Assembly: GCA_002221725.1 (NCBI GenBank)
Contig: NJFT01000151.1
Location: forward strand, 37,822 to 101,821
Reading direction: 5' to 3'
Length of the DNA: 64,000 nucleotides
Source of the DNA: Scedosporium boydii
Lineage: Eukaryota > Ascomycota > Sordariomycetes > Microascales > Microascaceae
Numbering within the stretch: the first letter of the stretch is position 1; each line of letters opens with the position of its first letter. Positions 45,038 to 55,385 of the stretch are shown piece by piece. Position numbers and translations under genes: made by a program. Below the pieces are notes generated by a model. That model worked only from the letters and a program-made list of their open reading frames with translations, searched no databases and was not told the DNA's origin.

Positions 45038-45442
45038 TTACACCGTCCCATTCGTCGCATTTTCTTTCTGATACTCTTCGGCGGTCTGGCACCTCGCCGT
45101 CCACGCATGGATCTTCCCGATTTCCTCCTTCAGCGCGGCGTTGACGAGGCGATGGCGCTTTAGCGAGTTGAGGCCAGTGAACTGAGGGGATACGATGAGG
45201 GCTTTGAAGGATTGACCGCAGCCGCCTGTATGCCTCGCGAAATAAAGCAATTACCGTCAGCCTGTTGTTTTCTTAAGAATTTTTGTTTTAAATGCAGTGA
45301 GGGAGGGGTTTTATGATGCGATGGAGGGGTTGCTTTTTTATTAGGACGAACCGGAGATGTCTGTGACCTCGACATATACAGCGCCGAGGCGCTCGATGAG
45401 GGCATCCTTGAGGGATATTTCCGTTACGGAGGGGTCGCCCAT
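45038..45442 (-). CDS. BolA family protein (BOLA2/Bol2-like)
   Basis: Two exons (45442-45352 and 45225-45038) give 92 residues. The first exon encodes MGDPSVTEISLKDALIERLG and VEVTDIS; the second opens with the family core GGCGQSFKALIVSPQF and continues RHRLVNAALKEEIGKIHAWT. The SGGCGQ cysteine and the RHR histidine are the usual [2Fe-2S] ligands shared with a monothiol glutaredoxin. No presequence is present, which favours the cytosolic Bol2/Fra2 form, a regulator of iron sensing, over the mitochondrial Bol1/Bol3 forms. The 126-bp intron has an unusual GTTCGT donor, supported by the exact restoration of the conserved motif. Confidence 0.93.
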
Positions 45443-45841
45443 TGTTTCTTTGCCTTTTCGAAAGTGGTGAGACAGAGGGGTTTAAGTGATGATCGTGGGA
45501 TAAATGTGAACATTCAAAAAAGATGAGACAATCGAGTCTTTTCTAAATCTTTAGATTGATTAGATATCAAGTATCAAGTGAGCTCCTTCCTCAATGATGA
45601 AGAATGAGTACAAAACACAGTGATTTTGATTCGAAAAGGGCACTGTGTGTCACACAGTATGACAACATTTCATGAGGAAAGAGCGACCCGAACTCGCCTG
45701 TCTAAAAATCATGGACCAAGTCCAATGCAGGCAGAAGAACAAAGAGCCAAAAGTCGACAGCTGATTTGACAAAAAAAAAGGGAACGGAATTACTTTCCCT
45801 AAGCTCTTGCATTTATTTTTTGCCAAAGTGAGGAGCAGCAA
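45443..45841. other. Divergent promoter, BolA / Nif3-like
   Basis: 399 bp between divergent starts. No gene or clear motif was recognised. Confidence 0.6.
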
Positions 45842-47171
45842 ATGGGGAGAGGGCTCATAGCTAGGAGCTTGAACTTGGCCAGAAACGCAAACGCTAGAGC
45901 CTGGCCATCGACGACTATTGTTTCTCACACCTCAAGGCTCAACGCTTCTTTTTCTTCTTCGTCTTGGTATCTTCATACTTCGGGGTTCGAAAGGGATAGC
46001 CTAAAAAGGCAGAAGAAGTTGTCGAGAGAGTTTTGCAACAGGCAATTTTCGACAATGGGTTCCAAGGGTCACGAGTGGAGCGGGATTGAGGTGCGGTCGC
46101 CGGCTTTTACGCAGTTGGTCGTCAACTCGATGAGAGAGCTGTATGTGCACAATCCGAGTCAATCTACTCTTTCCCCCCCCTCAGGCTCGATGGTGGCTAC
46201 ATACAATTCAATTGGAATCTCTTGGCTAACTTTGTGCGCGAAGATTTCCCGAGGAACTGGCTGACAGGACCTGGGACAACGTCGGTCTCCTGCTCGACAA
46301 CGTCGAGGCGCCAGAAGACCCTCCCACGGCGCCCCTTGTCCTTCTTACAAACGACCTCACGTACGCGGTCGCTGAAGAAGCTATCAGCATCGGCGCCAGC
46401 GTCATCATCAGCTACCGTATGAATATCTCATCTATATTTATTTCTTCTTCTTCTAGCTTCTATTACTAACAGATCTATTCAGACCCCATCATCTTCCGCC
46501 CCCTCAAGTCCCTAACCTGCGCCGATCCCCAACAGGCAACCCTCCTCCGCCTCGCCAGCAAGCGCATAGCAGTCTACTGCCCGCACACGGCCCTTGACGC
46601 CAGCCCCCGCGGCATCAACGCCTGGCTCGCCGAAACCGTCGAGTACGCCGCCAAGCAAACCGCCGACGCCGGCGAATCCTCCGACCTAACCGCCACACGC
46701 CAAGTCCTCCGCCCCATCGCCACCCCGCCGGAGGGTAACGAAGAGGCTGGCTACGGCATGGCCACGACCCTGAGCAAGGAAGTCCCCGCCGCGAAGATTA
46801 TCAAGGGTGTCGGGAGACTTCTGGGAGGCTTTAGGCATTTGCATCTCGTGCAGCCGGCGGGGTGCGATTTGGCGCACGCGACGGTTACCAAAGTTGCCGT
46901 TTGCGCGGGGTCCGGGGCCGATGTGCTGAGGGGATCGGACGCGGAGCTGTGGATCACGGGGGAGATGAGCCATCATGATGCTTTGAGGGCGGCGCAGGAG
47001 GGGAGGATCGTGGTGACGACGTATCATAGTAATACGGAGAGGAGGTTCTTGGAACACAGGTTGAGGTCGGCGCTTGAGGAGAAGTTGCAGGAGACGGAGG
47101 CGGATGCAGAGGTGTTTGTTAGCCAGGTCGACAAGGATCCGTTCAGGGTCGTTGATATTGAGGCGTTGTAG
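45842..47171 (+). CDS. NIF3: NIF3-like (NGG1-interacting factor 3) family protein
   Basis: Three exons (45842-46140, 46244-46416, 46483-47171) give 386 residues. Exon 2 begins at an AAG acceptor after a CTAAC branch site and restores FPEELADRTWDNVGLLLDN, the NIF3 signature. The metal-site region includes SYHPIIFRPLKSL across intron 2, then VYCPHTALDASPRGINAWLA, and late motifs VAVCAGSGADVL, DAELWITGEMSHHDAL and VVTTYHSNTERRFL. NIF3 folds form toroidal hexamers with a di-metal centre; the biochemical role is unsettled. The first ~70 residues are Arg/Ser-rich and nearly acid-free, suggesting a mitochondrial presequence. An internal ATG at 46055 (MGSKGHEW, residue 72) begins just before the conserved domain. 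Confidence 0.93.
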
Positions 47172-47339
47172 TTATATTTCGTGTGAAAAAGTGTGGCACG
47201 AAGCCAGCCTCGATGAAGTCGGCGTCGAGGAAGAAATTGCACGTCTCCGTCATTTCGCATCCCCGATTATAAATTTCGAAGAATTCCGTGCTTTTTTATG
47301 CTCGTTCCAAGGCCTTTCTAGTGCCGTTCGCCCATATTT

Positions 47340-48316
47340 TCATGAGCTACCTTGAGAGCTTGCTGCGCTGCTGCTCTCTTCATCGCTGCCGCTCCACCCG
47401 ACAATCGCATCACTCTCCTCTAGCAACTTCCCCACATCATCACCGCCCAGCTTCTTCTCCGCCCATACCTGTAGTAACCGCCTCGGCATCTCCCAGGCCT
47501 TCCTCGCCTCTTCTGCCCTCCCCTCCTCGACGAGAGCGCGTAATTTTGGAGGCAGCGCGACCACCTCGGCGGCGAGTTGTCGCGTCCTCTCCCTACGACG
47601 AATCGACTCTTCGTCCAGCGGAACCCCATCGGCAGGTTTCGGCACCGACGTCCGTAACTTGTCTCGAATTTCCGACGCTTGTGTGTAGATTTGGGCAATC
47701 TTGGGATCAAGCATTGAAGCCATGGGCGTAAGAGGATCCATGTTATCGCGCATCTAGCTCCCCCCAGGAGGTCAGCTTCCACCATTGTCTTATCCAAGAC
47801 CGGCAAAAAGAAAAGAAGAAGAAGGAGAGAACTCACCTTCCGGATCGTCTCCGTCGCCGCAATAAGCTTGCTATAATTATCATAAACCAACGCCTTCTTC
47901 TCGGCATCCAACGCCCGGACCTCCCCCAACACCCTCGTATACAACCTCAACAACTCCTCCAGCCCACACTCCGCCAACTTCTTATCCACCCAAGCCTTCG
48001 CATCGAACCCTTCCGCATCGATCTCGGATGGCGGCACCTCAGACGTCTTCGAATCCTCGTTGGGCACGGTGTTGGGCGTCCCTGCCGCGCGTCGAAGGTT
48101 GTAATACTCGCGTAGGGCCGTCCGGTTGCGCTTCGAGGAGGCGGCGGAGGTTTGGTTCGGAAGGGGAGGAGTGTGCGGCGGTTGGGGGGAGGCGAGGGGC
48201 CCTGGGTGGAGGGAGTCGATGGAGGGGCGGGCGGAGGTTGATGTTGGTGTGTTCATGCCGGAGTGGGTGCGGCGGAGGGGGGTGGAGGGGTCTCGCGGGG
48301 AGGCAATGGTGGACAT
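47340..48316 (-). CDS. VPS51: Vacuolar protein sorting-associated protein 51 (GARP subunit)
   Basis: Two exons (48316-47837 and 47753-47340; 83-bp intron) give 297 residues. A Ser/Pro/Thr-rich N-terminus is followed by the Vps51/Vps67 core: NRTALREYYNLRRAAGTPNT, FDAKAWVDKKLAECGLEELL and LDAEKKALVYDNYSKLIAAT, then TIRKMRDNMDPLTPMASMLD. These coiled helices form the N-terminal part of the tethering complex subunit. Fungal Vps51 proteins are short compared with the ~780-residue animal ones. With Vps52-54 it tethers endosome-derived vesicles at the late Golgi. It is divergent from RMI1 (472 bp) and convergent with the NIF3 gene (168 bp). Confidence 0.9.
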
Positions 48317-48583
48317 GGCGGGTGGTATTTGGGGAGGAAAGTCGAACTTTGGAGATGGAGATGGAGAGTAGAGGAGTCGAGGGTGTGGCTGACGTATTCG
48401 TGGATTGGAGCTGACGAGAGCTTCGAGATTCTTCAAGGAACACGGAGTTTAGAATTTAGGGGATCATTGATCTTGGCTGGCACTGGGCGCGTGTTGTCAT
48501 TGGCGCTGGCTGACGGCAGCCCAGATCGGTGGATCCGCAAGGTTACAGTGCCAGTTAGTGGCCGGAGCCTCCCTGAAGAACAC

Positions 48584-48619
48584 CCACTAAATGCACTAAT
48601 GCCCACTAAGACCCACTGA
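48584..48619 (+). repeat. Four CACT(A/G)A direct repeats at 9-10 bp spacing
   Basis: CACTAA occurs at 48585, 48594 and 48604, and CACTGA at 48614, one helical turn apart. Three are part of a longer CCACTRA, and the reverse complement TTAGTGG lies at 48555-48561. The regular phase suggests a multimeric regulator site; no known factor is assigned. Confidence 0.5.
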
Positions 48620-48680
48620 GATCGTCAATTAACGCTCACCTCCAGTCCTTCAGCCTCAGTTTCTTCTCACCTTAACTCAA

Positions 48681-48686
48681 TATAAA
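48681..48686 (+). promoter_or_regulatory. TATA box of RMI1
   Basis: TATAAA lies 108 bp before the RMI1 start codon in the correct orientation; role inferred from position. Confidence 0.45.
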
Positions 48687-48788
48687 CCAACTCGAGGCTC
48701 CTACCTTCACCTGGACGTCATCCCCCATCGCCATAACCACCAAAACAAAGAAGAAAAAATCTATAAAATACAACAGAATAAGACGGCC

Positions 48789-49508
48789 ATGTCCCTCCCA
48801 GCTCAACTAACAGCCTCCCTCCAATCCACCTCCTTCCCCCCCCCCTCCCAAACCCTCATATCAACCCTCCTCTCCTCCCACCCCCAACCCACCCTCCCCC
48901 GCCTCCTCGCCCAAACAAAATCCCACCTCCTAACCTCCAACCTCACGACCCCATCCCTTCTCGACCCCTCAGTCCCAATCTTCCCCGCGCCCCTCCTCTC
49001 CCCCGAAACCCGCGAAGCTCGCCTCCCCCACGACGTCCCCGCCCAGATCATCGACATCGAGGACCTCTCGCGCTCGCGCTGGGAGCAGGTCGAGGAGCTT
49101 GAGAGGATCGAACGCGGGGAGATGACGAAGGGTAGGGCTGTTGTTAGGGTGGACGAGCAAGCTGCGGAGGGCGAGGAAGGGGAGGCGAGGACCGCGCAGG
49201 GAGGAGGAGGAGCTGCGGTTGCCAAGGCGAGGAGGAATGCGACGCATAGGGTTGTGCTGCAAGATCGTTCGGGACGAAAGGTGTTTGGACTCGAGCTCAC
49301 GAGGATGGAGAGGTTGGGGATCGGCGTTACGAGGATTGGGGAGAAGGTCGTCGTGAGGAAGGGGGCTGTTATTGCGAGGGGGAGTATTTTGCTTGAGCCG
49401 GCGACTTGTACGTTTTTGGGGGGTTATATCGAGAGTGAGGAGAAGAAGTGGGTTGGGGAGCGGTTGAAGGTGTTGAGGGAGGCTGTTGGAGCGACGGATG
49501 CGCGTTGA
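48789..49508 (+). CDS. RMI1: RecQ-mediated genome instability protein 1 (Rmi1)
   Basis: A single exon encodes 239 residues, similar in size to yeast Rmi1 and far shorter than animal RMI1. The N-terminal helical part has LLDPSVPIFPAPLLSPETRE and PAQIIDIEDLSRSRWEQVEE, corresponding to the DUF1767-like region. The OB fold follows with HRVVLQDRSGRKVFGLELTR, IGEKVVVRKGAVIARGSILL and EPATCTFLGGYIE. Rmi1 binds topoisomerase III and the RecQ helicase Sgs1/BLM to dissolve double Holliday junctions. The loop between the two parts carries a Gly/Ala/Glu-rich insertion (around residues 117-145). The first 60 codons are strongly C-biased on the coding strand. Confidence 0.9.
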   Translation: MSLPAQLTASLQSTSFPPPSQTLISTLLSSHPQPTLPRLLAQTKSHLLTSNLTTPSLLDPSVPIFPAPLLSPETREARLPHDVPAQIIDIEDLSRSRWEQVEELERIERGEMTKGRAVVRVDEQAAEGEEGEARTAQGGGGAAVAKARRNATHRVVLQDRSGRKVFGLELTRMERLGIGVTRIGEKVVVRKGAVIARGSILLEPATCTFLGGYIESEEKKWVGERLKVLREAVGATDAR

Positions 49509-49699
49509 AGATGCCACATGACAGGCCATGCTACGAGGATGACGACGACATTGACGACGATTCACGACGGAGTCTTTCGAGGGGATACACATAGAGCCAT
49601 GAGCAATCACAAACATGGAAGTCCATCACGAAATAAATAACAAGAAATGTCCATTTTTTATTTACCAAAGTTCAGAGCATTATATTTTCAAGCTCTTTC

Positions 49700-52600
49700 T
49701 CATCCATTCATAGCCGCCTCCACAATCTCGCCCAAAGATTTCCATCCATCACTAGCCCAAGGCGCCACGAAGATAGCAGCCTGCGCATCGGCTGCTTTAC
49801 CCGTACCAGCATACGCCTTGGCCAAATCGCCCGCATCGAGACTACCTCTAGGCGGAATACCCGCCAGCGCAACCTTGACAGCCATCTCGGCCGGGTACTC
49901 GGCGCCAGAAACCGTAGCGAGCGAGGTCCAGCCGTGGGGGAGATGAGGGTACAGTATGATGTCCGTCTGTATCTCTGTGAGGACGTCCTCCTCGGTTCTG
50001 TCCTCCGGCATCATGCGGATGCACTTGAGCACCGTGCCGATCCGGGAATGGTCCGCATCCTTGACCTTATCACTCGTGCGCAGCGAATGAAGCTCGGATA
50101 CAACTGCCTCGAGGCTCTCGTCGTCGTCGTCCAATAGCGCAATGACACCCAGCAAAAGGACCGATTGGATGTGGTCCGGCTGCTCTTCGATGACGGTGAA
50201 TAGCACCTCTCTGGCCTTCTCTCGAGACTCTTCGGAGCCCGTGGCCCAGAGCACCTGTGCAAGTAGGCAGACTGCATCCGCATCTCCGTCGCATTCCTCG
50301 AGACCAGATTCAAAATACGAGATTGACTCGACAATGTCCCCCTTGAAATACTGAGCGAGACCGACGGTAAGGTGGGCCGACAGTCTGCCCTTTTTGCGCT
50401 GCTCCTTGTCTAATTCGTTCTCCGCCTCGTCGCTCGTCAGGCTCAACGCCATGTCGCCACATTCCACTGCGTCATCGTACCGACCTGTTGCGAGGTAGGA
50501 TCTCGCAAGGTCGACTTTGGCCAGCGCGAAGCGACCGAGAGCCTCGGGCGATTCGGATTCTTCGTACTCGGCTTCTAGGGTGCCACAAATATCCTCTAGG
50601 GTTCCAAGAGTCTTGGAATGGTCGTGGATTCGTTCTTGGAAGAGAGTTCGTAAATGGCGGTAGGCCAAGTCTCGGGGGGACATTGCCTCGGATTGGGAGA
50701 GCGCATAGAGTGGCTGAAGTAGGTCGATAATTCCCATCTTAGTAGGGGATGTGACAATATGATCGAATATCGACGCCGAGTACTGGTGGCGGATAGCAAC
50801 TGTGGAAGAATCGGAAATTTCCATGGCATGCGTAAAGAGGCCTCGCGCTTCGTTATTGTCTCCAAAAAGCAGAGCGACGAAGCCCTGTCCAAGCCAGGCA
50901 TAGGAGTATTCAGGGTCATTCGACTGGGCTCTCGTAAACGCTTCGTTTGCAAGTTGCGCGTCATTCTGGAGGAGAGCCAACGTTGCGAGATTGGCCCATG
51001 CGATGGGGTTGCGCTCATCGATATGAAGACTCCTGACAAAGGCGTGTTGGGACACTTCGGGGTTGATCTGGCTGGTTACCACGCCGAGAGAATTCCAAAA
51101 CTCGGCATTGCCGTGCTCCAGCTCGATGGCCCTCTTGAACGCTCTGATGGCGGCACGCAGGTACTGGCTCGACTTCTTCTTCTTTCCCTTAAGGAAGAGG
51201 CAAGTATGGGCCTGGTATTCCGCCCAACCAAGGTTATAATAGGCCACAGCTTGTGCATGGATATCGTTAGAGGAGACATGAATAGCGAGCTTGAAGCAGA
51301 GAATCATGCCGTGGAGGCACTTAGATAGTATCTCCCCGTTCAGTTCGCCACTTGGGAAGATGCTCTCGGCCTCTGCGACGTTCGGTTGAACCTTGTCAAT
51401 GTCCACAAGCACGTCGGCGTGGGACTCTATGTCAGCACCCTGCAAAAGTTGATGAACAGTGTTGACAGGGAATTCTTCAATCCGACTCCGAACTGAAACA
51501 TAGACTGAGCAGGCGTCTCCGAGTACTTTCCAGTAGTTAAAGGCCTGAGAAACTAGGGCATTTGTCTCAACGGCAAGTTCAATCACATCCGTCGCCAGCT
51601 GGACAGCTTTGCCGAAGAATCCCTTAACAATGCAGTCCCTAGCATTCTCAATCGTAGTTTGCATCAAGGCCAGGATAACTCCCTCCTCACTGGGGCGGCT
51701 GCTATGCACCTCCATGTACAGGGTCACAGCTTCGTCGAATTCGCCAAGTTCCCGCTTGATGTTAGCAAGCATATACTTGGTGAACCATGCATCCCCCAGA
51801 ACCTCGGAAGACGCCGTCTCCTCGAGAGTTTGGGCATGCAGAACCGCTTTCGTGGCCGCGATATAGCGACCTGAACTGTAATAGCTCTCGCCTAGTCCAA
51901 CCCATGAATGGTAGTCTTCGGGTGATATCCGAAGAGCAGCCTGGAAAGACACGATTGCATCTCGGTATTCTGACTTATTCATGAGTGCAACTCCGAGGGC
52001 CGAATGGGGCCACGATACGCCCTTCCTCTTGGATCCGGGAGGCGGCTTGACCTTGCCAGAATCCACGACACGCCGAGCCACCACTTCGACCCGATCCCAA
52101 TCCCCCTCATCGGCGAAGGATCGGGCAAGTCTTTCAGCGGCCTCCACTTCAGATGAAGACAGTTCGACAGCCTTTTGGAAGCATCGCTTGGCTCTCTTTT
52201 TGTCCTTCGCGTAGTCGGCATAGAATTTACCCAGGCTTGTGTAGGCCGAGGCTAGGTTAAGATTATTCTTCAAAGCACCCAAGAAGTAAGCGTAGGCTCC
52301 ATTGCGGTCCTTTCGCGCAGCCTTCGATTTGTCGAGGTTCCAGATGCAACATCCCAGCCTATACTGGGTGAGGGCTAGAAGCTCCTTGTTGGCTTTTGAA
52401 CTCTTCTTCTTCTCCAAAAGGGCAACGCATCGTTCCAGCTCTTCCTTTCCAGCAGCATAATCCCCCGCGAGCGCCCTGACCCAAGCGGCCTCGGTCCGAA
52501 CTCGAAGGTTTGAAGCATCACGCTCGAGTGCTCGCGTTAAAAAGTCGACTGCTTTAGGGTATTCCTCCTCTTCTTCGTAGATTAAACCAACACCAATCAT

Positions 52601-54032
52601 CGCCGGAGTTGAGGTAGGGTCGTGGTCTAGCACCTTGTTGAACAGGGACATTGCCTCTTCATGATGCCTGGGAGACTGGTAAAAGACTAGGGATGTTCCA
52701 AGGTACAACGAATACGCATCGATGGTATTCCGGAAAGAGAAACCGGATTTTACTCGCTCCTGGTTGACGTGAACTAGGGCCTTGCGCATCAACTCTACCG
52801 TGCTTTCGTATTCCTCGAGGTGCTGATAGTACTCTCCCATAAGGCGATACGCAAGCAGCGAGTTTGCAGTTGCGATCCCGTCGGTCATCATGAGAAGTCG
52901 GTCTTCGTCAGTGACTGGAACAAATGACGTAGGAGCCCCGCCGTCAGAATCATCCTCACTGGTCTCTTCCTCGGACTCGACGAGGTCAGTAGCAACTTGC
53001 GGCTTGGGCGCGGCGGGGAACGGAGAAATGGAGCTCGTCAAAAAACCGGTGATGACTTTGTACACATCGCTGTCGGGGAAGAACGAGCAATATTCTCTGA
53101 GAATGTTGATGTCCCACTCTGCGATGTCCTTGTAATCCTTCCAGTCAATGGCGATATCCCACGCGAACTTTAGAGGGTACTTAATGATGACCATGTCGTT
53201 GGCGAGTTGAACGACGGTGTCACGAATCGCCGTCTTCTCATCTCCGGGTGGTGTCACGACGAGGCGATCGTAACAGTGTCGGAGGAGTTTCTCCTCGTAA
53301 AGGCGACGAAGCTCGTCGTCGGTGACCCAGTTGATGAGTTGTCGATAGATGTGTTCGAGTTTGCTCTCGGTTAGGACCTCCCTCTTAACTTCCACCGTCA
53401 CGTCGTTCAGTCTCGCACCAATCCTCGTCCTCCGCTCTCCAATCAACGTGTTGATTCGCTTCCTTTCGTCCTCCTCGGTGATAGTAGCCATTTTCTCATA
53501 CGTGTGGGCGGGGCGGGGAACGTGGCCCTCGAGAGCCTCGTATACGGGACTTTCGGGTGTCGTAAGAGCCAAGGCATCGACATATTGCCTCCGATCACCA
53601 TTCTCATTCGCGAACTCGATGAACTTGTTGATGGCGTCTCGGCATTTCGGCAACTCATTGACCTGGCTGTAGATCTCTGCCAGCTTGATGGCAGCGTCTC
53701 GATAGGCCGACAACTTCTTCCTATCCTGTGCTTCAAAGAGCTTTATCAGGCCCTGCCATGCCTGAGGGGACTGTGGTTGAATCTTCGCGGCATCTAAGTA
53801 GGCCCTTTCCGCAGCGTCCAGCTGCTGTCTCTTCTCTAGTGAGAAACCCAAGAAAATATGACTGCGGTTATATGTTAGCTGGGATATTCGAGGATGGAGA
53901 AAATTGCCCATACCCTAGGTAATTTTTCGAATCCTTTTGAATGAGGGCCCGAGATAGCTCGATGGCATCGTCAAACTGATTCTTCTTCACCGCATCACCG
54001 ATGGCTTTCAATTGGGCCTTGGCGGAAGACAT
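49700..54032 (-). CDS. SKI3: Superkiller protein 3 (Ski3, TPR scaffold)
   Basis: Two exons (54032-53914 and 53861-49700; 52-bp intron) give 1426 residues. The start MSSAKAQLKAIGDAVKKNQF leads directly into the first TPR, and the intron falls inside it, restoring NYLGHIFLGFSLEKRQQLDA. Tetratricopeptide repeats cover most of the length, for example DHDPTSTPAMIGVGLIYEEE, AYTSLGKFYADYAKDKKRAK and ISPEDYHSWVGLGESYYSSG. Architecture and length match Ski3/TTC37. It is the scaffold of the cytoplasmic Ski2-Ski3-Ski8 complex, which unwinds mRNA and passes it to the exosome for 3'-to-5' decay, including non-stop decay. An acidic stretch (ESEEETSEDDSDGG) follows the first repeat block. Confidence 0.95.
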
Positions 54033-55385
54033 GGTGTCTGGAGGGAGCAGCAGTCCCAGTCCACAATATTTGACCTCGTATTAGGGCTACGGATGCCTGT
54101 CGTCGAAGCCCTCCGAGATAAAGAGAGAGATCGAGCTGAAAGTGGTAATTTTGAAACCTCAGGCCGAAGAGTGTAGACTCGGAGGGAGAGCTTGAAGGAT
54201 TGGAGGGGTAATTTGGTAAATTTATGAGTATGTTCTAAGGGAGAGGGAGAGGAAGAGGGAGAGAAACAAAGGAATCCTTTGATCCATTGAAGAAGAAGAA
54301 AAATATGTTCGCTCTTTTGGTTATGATTCTCCGTGTTACATGAGTCCCTTGATGAGACTGTGATGGTGCTTCGATGCTGTGATGCTGCCTTGCTCGCCTC
54401 TCTCACTTGCTGATGCTGTGAATGGCCCGGAGAGGAGATGATGCTGTTTGGGGAAGGCGGGAAAGGATTAAGCGAGTCTTATCCGACAAGCTCAGCGGCG
54501 AGATGGTCTTGTTCCTCGACTCGATTCTGTGCCCGAGCAAATATTGAATCTTCGAGAAGATAATATTAAAAGAAGAAGCGTATTTTAATATTGAATAACG
54601 GACCTCAGCTTCAGGTCCTGGCCCACTGCGATTCCAAATTTTTGTAATCCTCCTGTCCCTTTCTCCTCTGGTTTGTGCGACCTTCGAACACAACCCCAAG
54701 AGCAACCCGTTTGCCTGAAGCATGAGAGCTGCGATTGGCGATGGTTTCCAGTTGAACAGTCATCCTGAGGTCTCAATCCATAGAGAACATGCTCAATGTA
54801 CCTTGGCATCGAGCACACTACGTAGTCCTCATCCGCCTCTTCTTCTCACTGCTATTAGTACTAGATGAGTGATTGCGCAGCGCCGTCCCCCCCCCCCCCC
54901 CCCCCTGTCCACCAGTAAGAAGAACTAATGAGACATCCAAGCTGAGGTAAGCCTCCCTCGTTCTCGTACTCGGGATCGATTCGGGGCCGTCGGGTTCTGC
55001 TCCGGGTTAAGGTGGAAATTGCGGACAACTTGGGGTTCGGCGGGGTCTTTTACTGGCCAAAACAAGCTGTTGGCTCCACTAGACAGGTGACCATACCAGC
55101 TGTCGGTCAAGCATTGCTCAACGTCATTCAGCAGTTCCGCCCCAAGAGGTACAGTACCCTCCCTACCTAAATGCCAGCCAGATCCATCCTTCACCGTCCC
55201 TCAATCTCTCCTCCACCCCTCACGAGGTCTCGTCGCTTGGCATCTAGTCTCATGTGTTGTTGTCCTGAGAGTTCGCTGCTAAATACTGCCCGCTCGGTGT
55301 CGCTGATAACCTTCGTTCCTCTCCCCACAGTCGTTACCTATCCGTCCCTTAGTCCCTGCTAAGCTACCGGGCCCGTGAATAGAAG
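54033..55385. other. Divergent intergenic region, SKI3 / GH5_12 enzyme
   Basis: 1.35 kb between divergent starts. It includes a 19-C run (54887-54905) and, on the enzyme side, a 63-codon upstream open frame (55171-55362) that ends 23 bp before the enzyme ATG. No other gene is seen. Confidence 0.55.
54887..54905 (+). repeat. Poly(C) tract, 19 nt
   Basis: An uninterrupted run of 19 C in the SKI3/GH5_12 intergenic region. Its exact length is prone to sequencing error. Confidence 0.8.

Larger units (their letters stand above)
48317..48788. other. Divergent promoter, VPS51 / RMI1
   Basis: 472 bp between start codons. It contains a phased CACTAA repeat (48584-48619) with an inverted copy at 48555-48561, and a TATAAA at 48681-48686, 108 bp before the RMI1 start. 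Confidence 0.6.
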
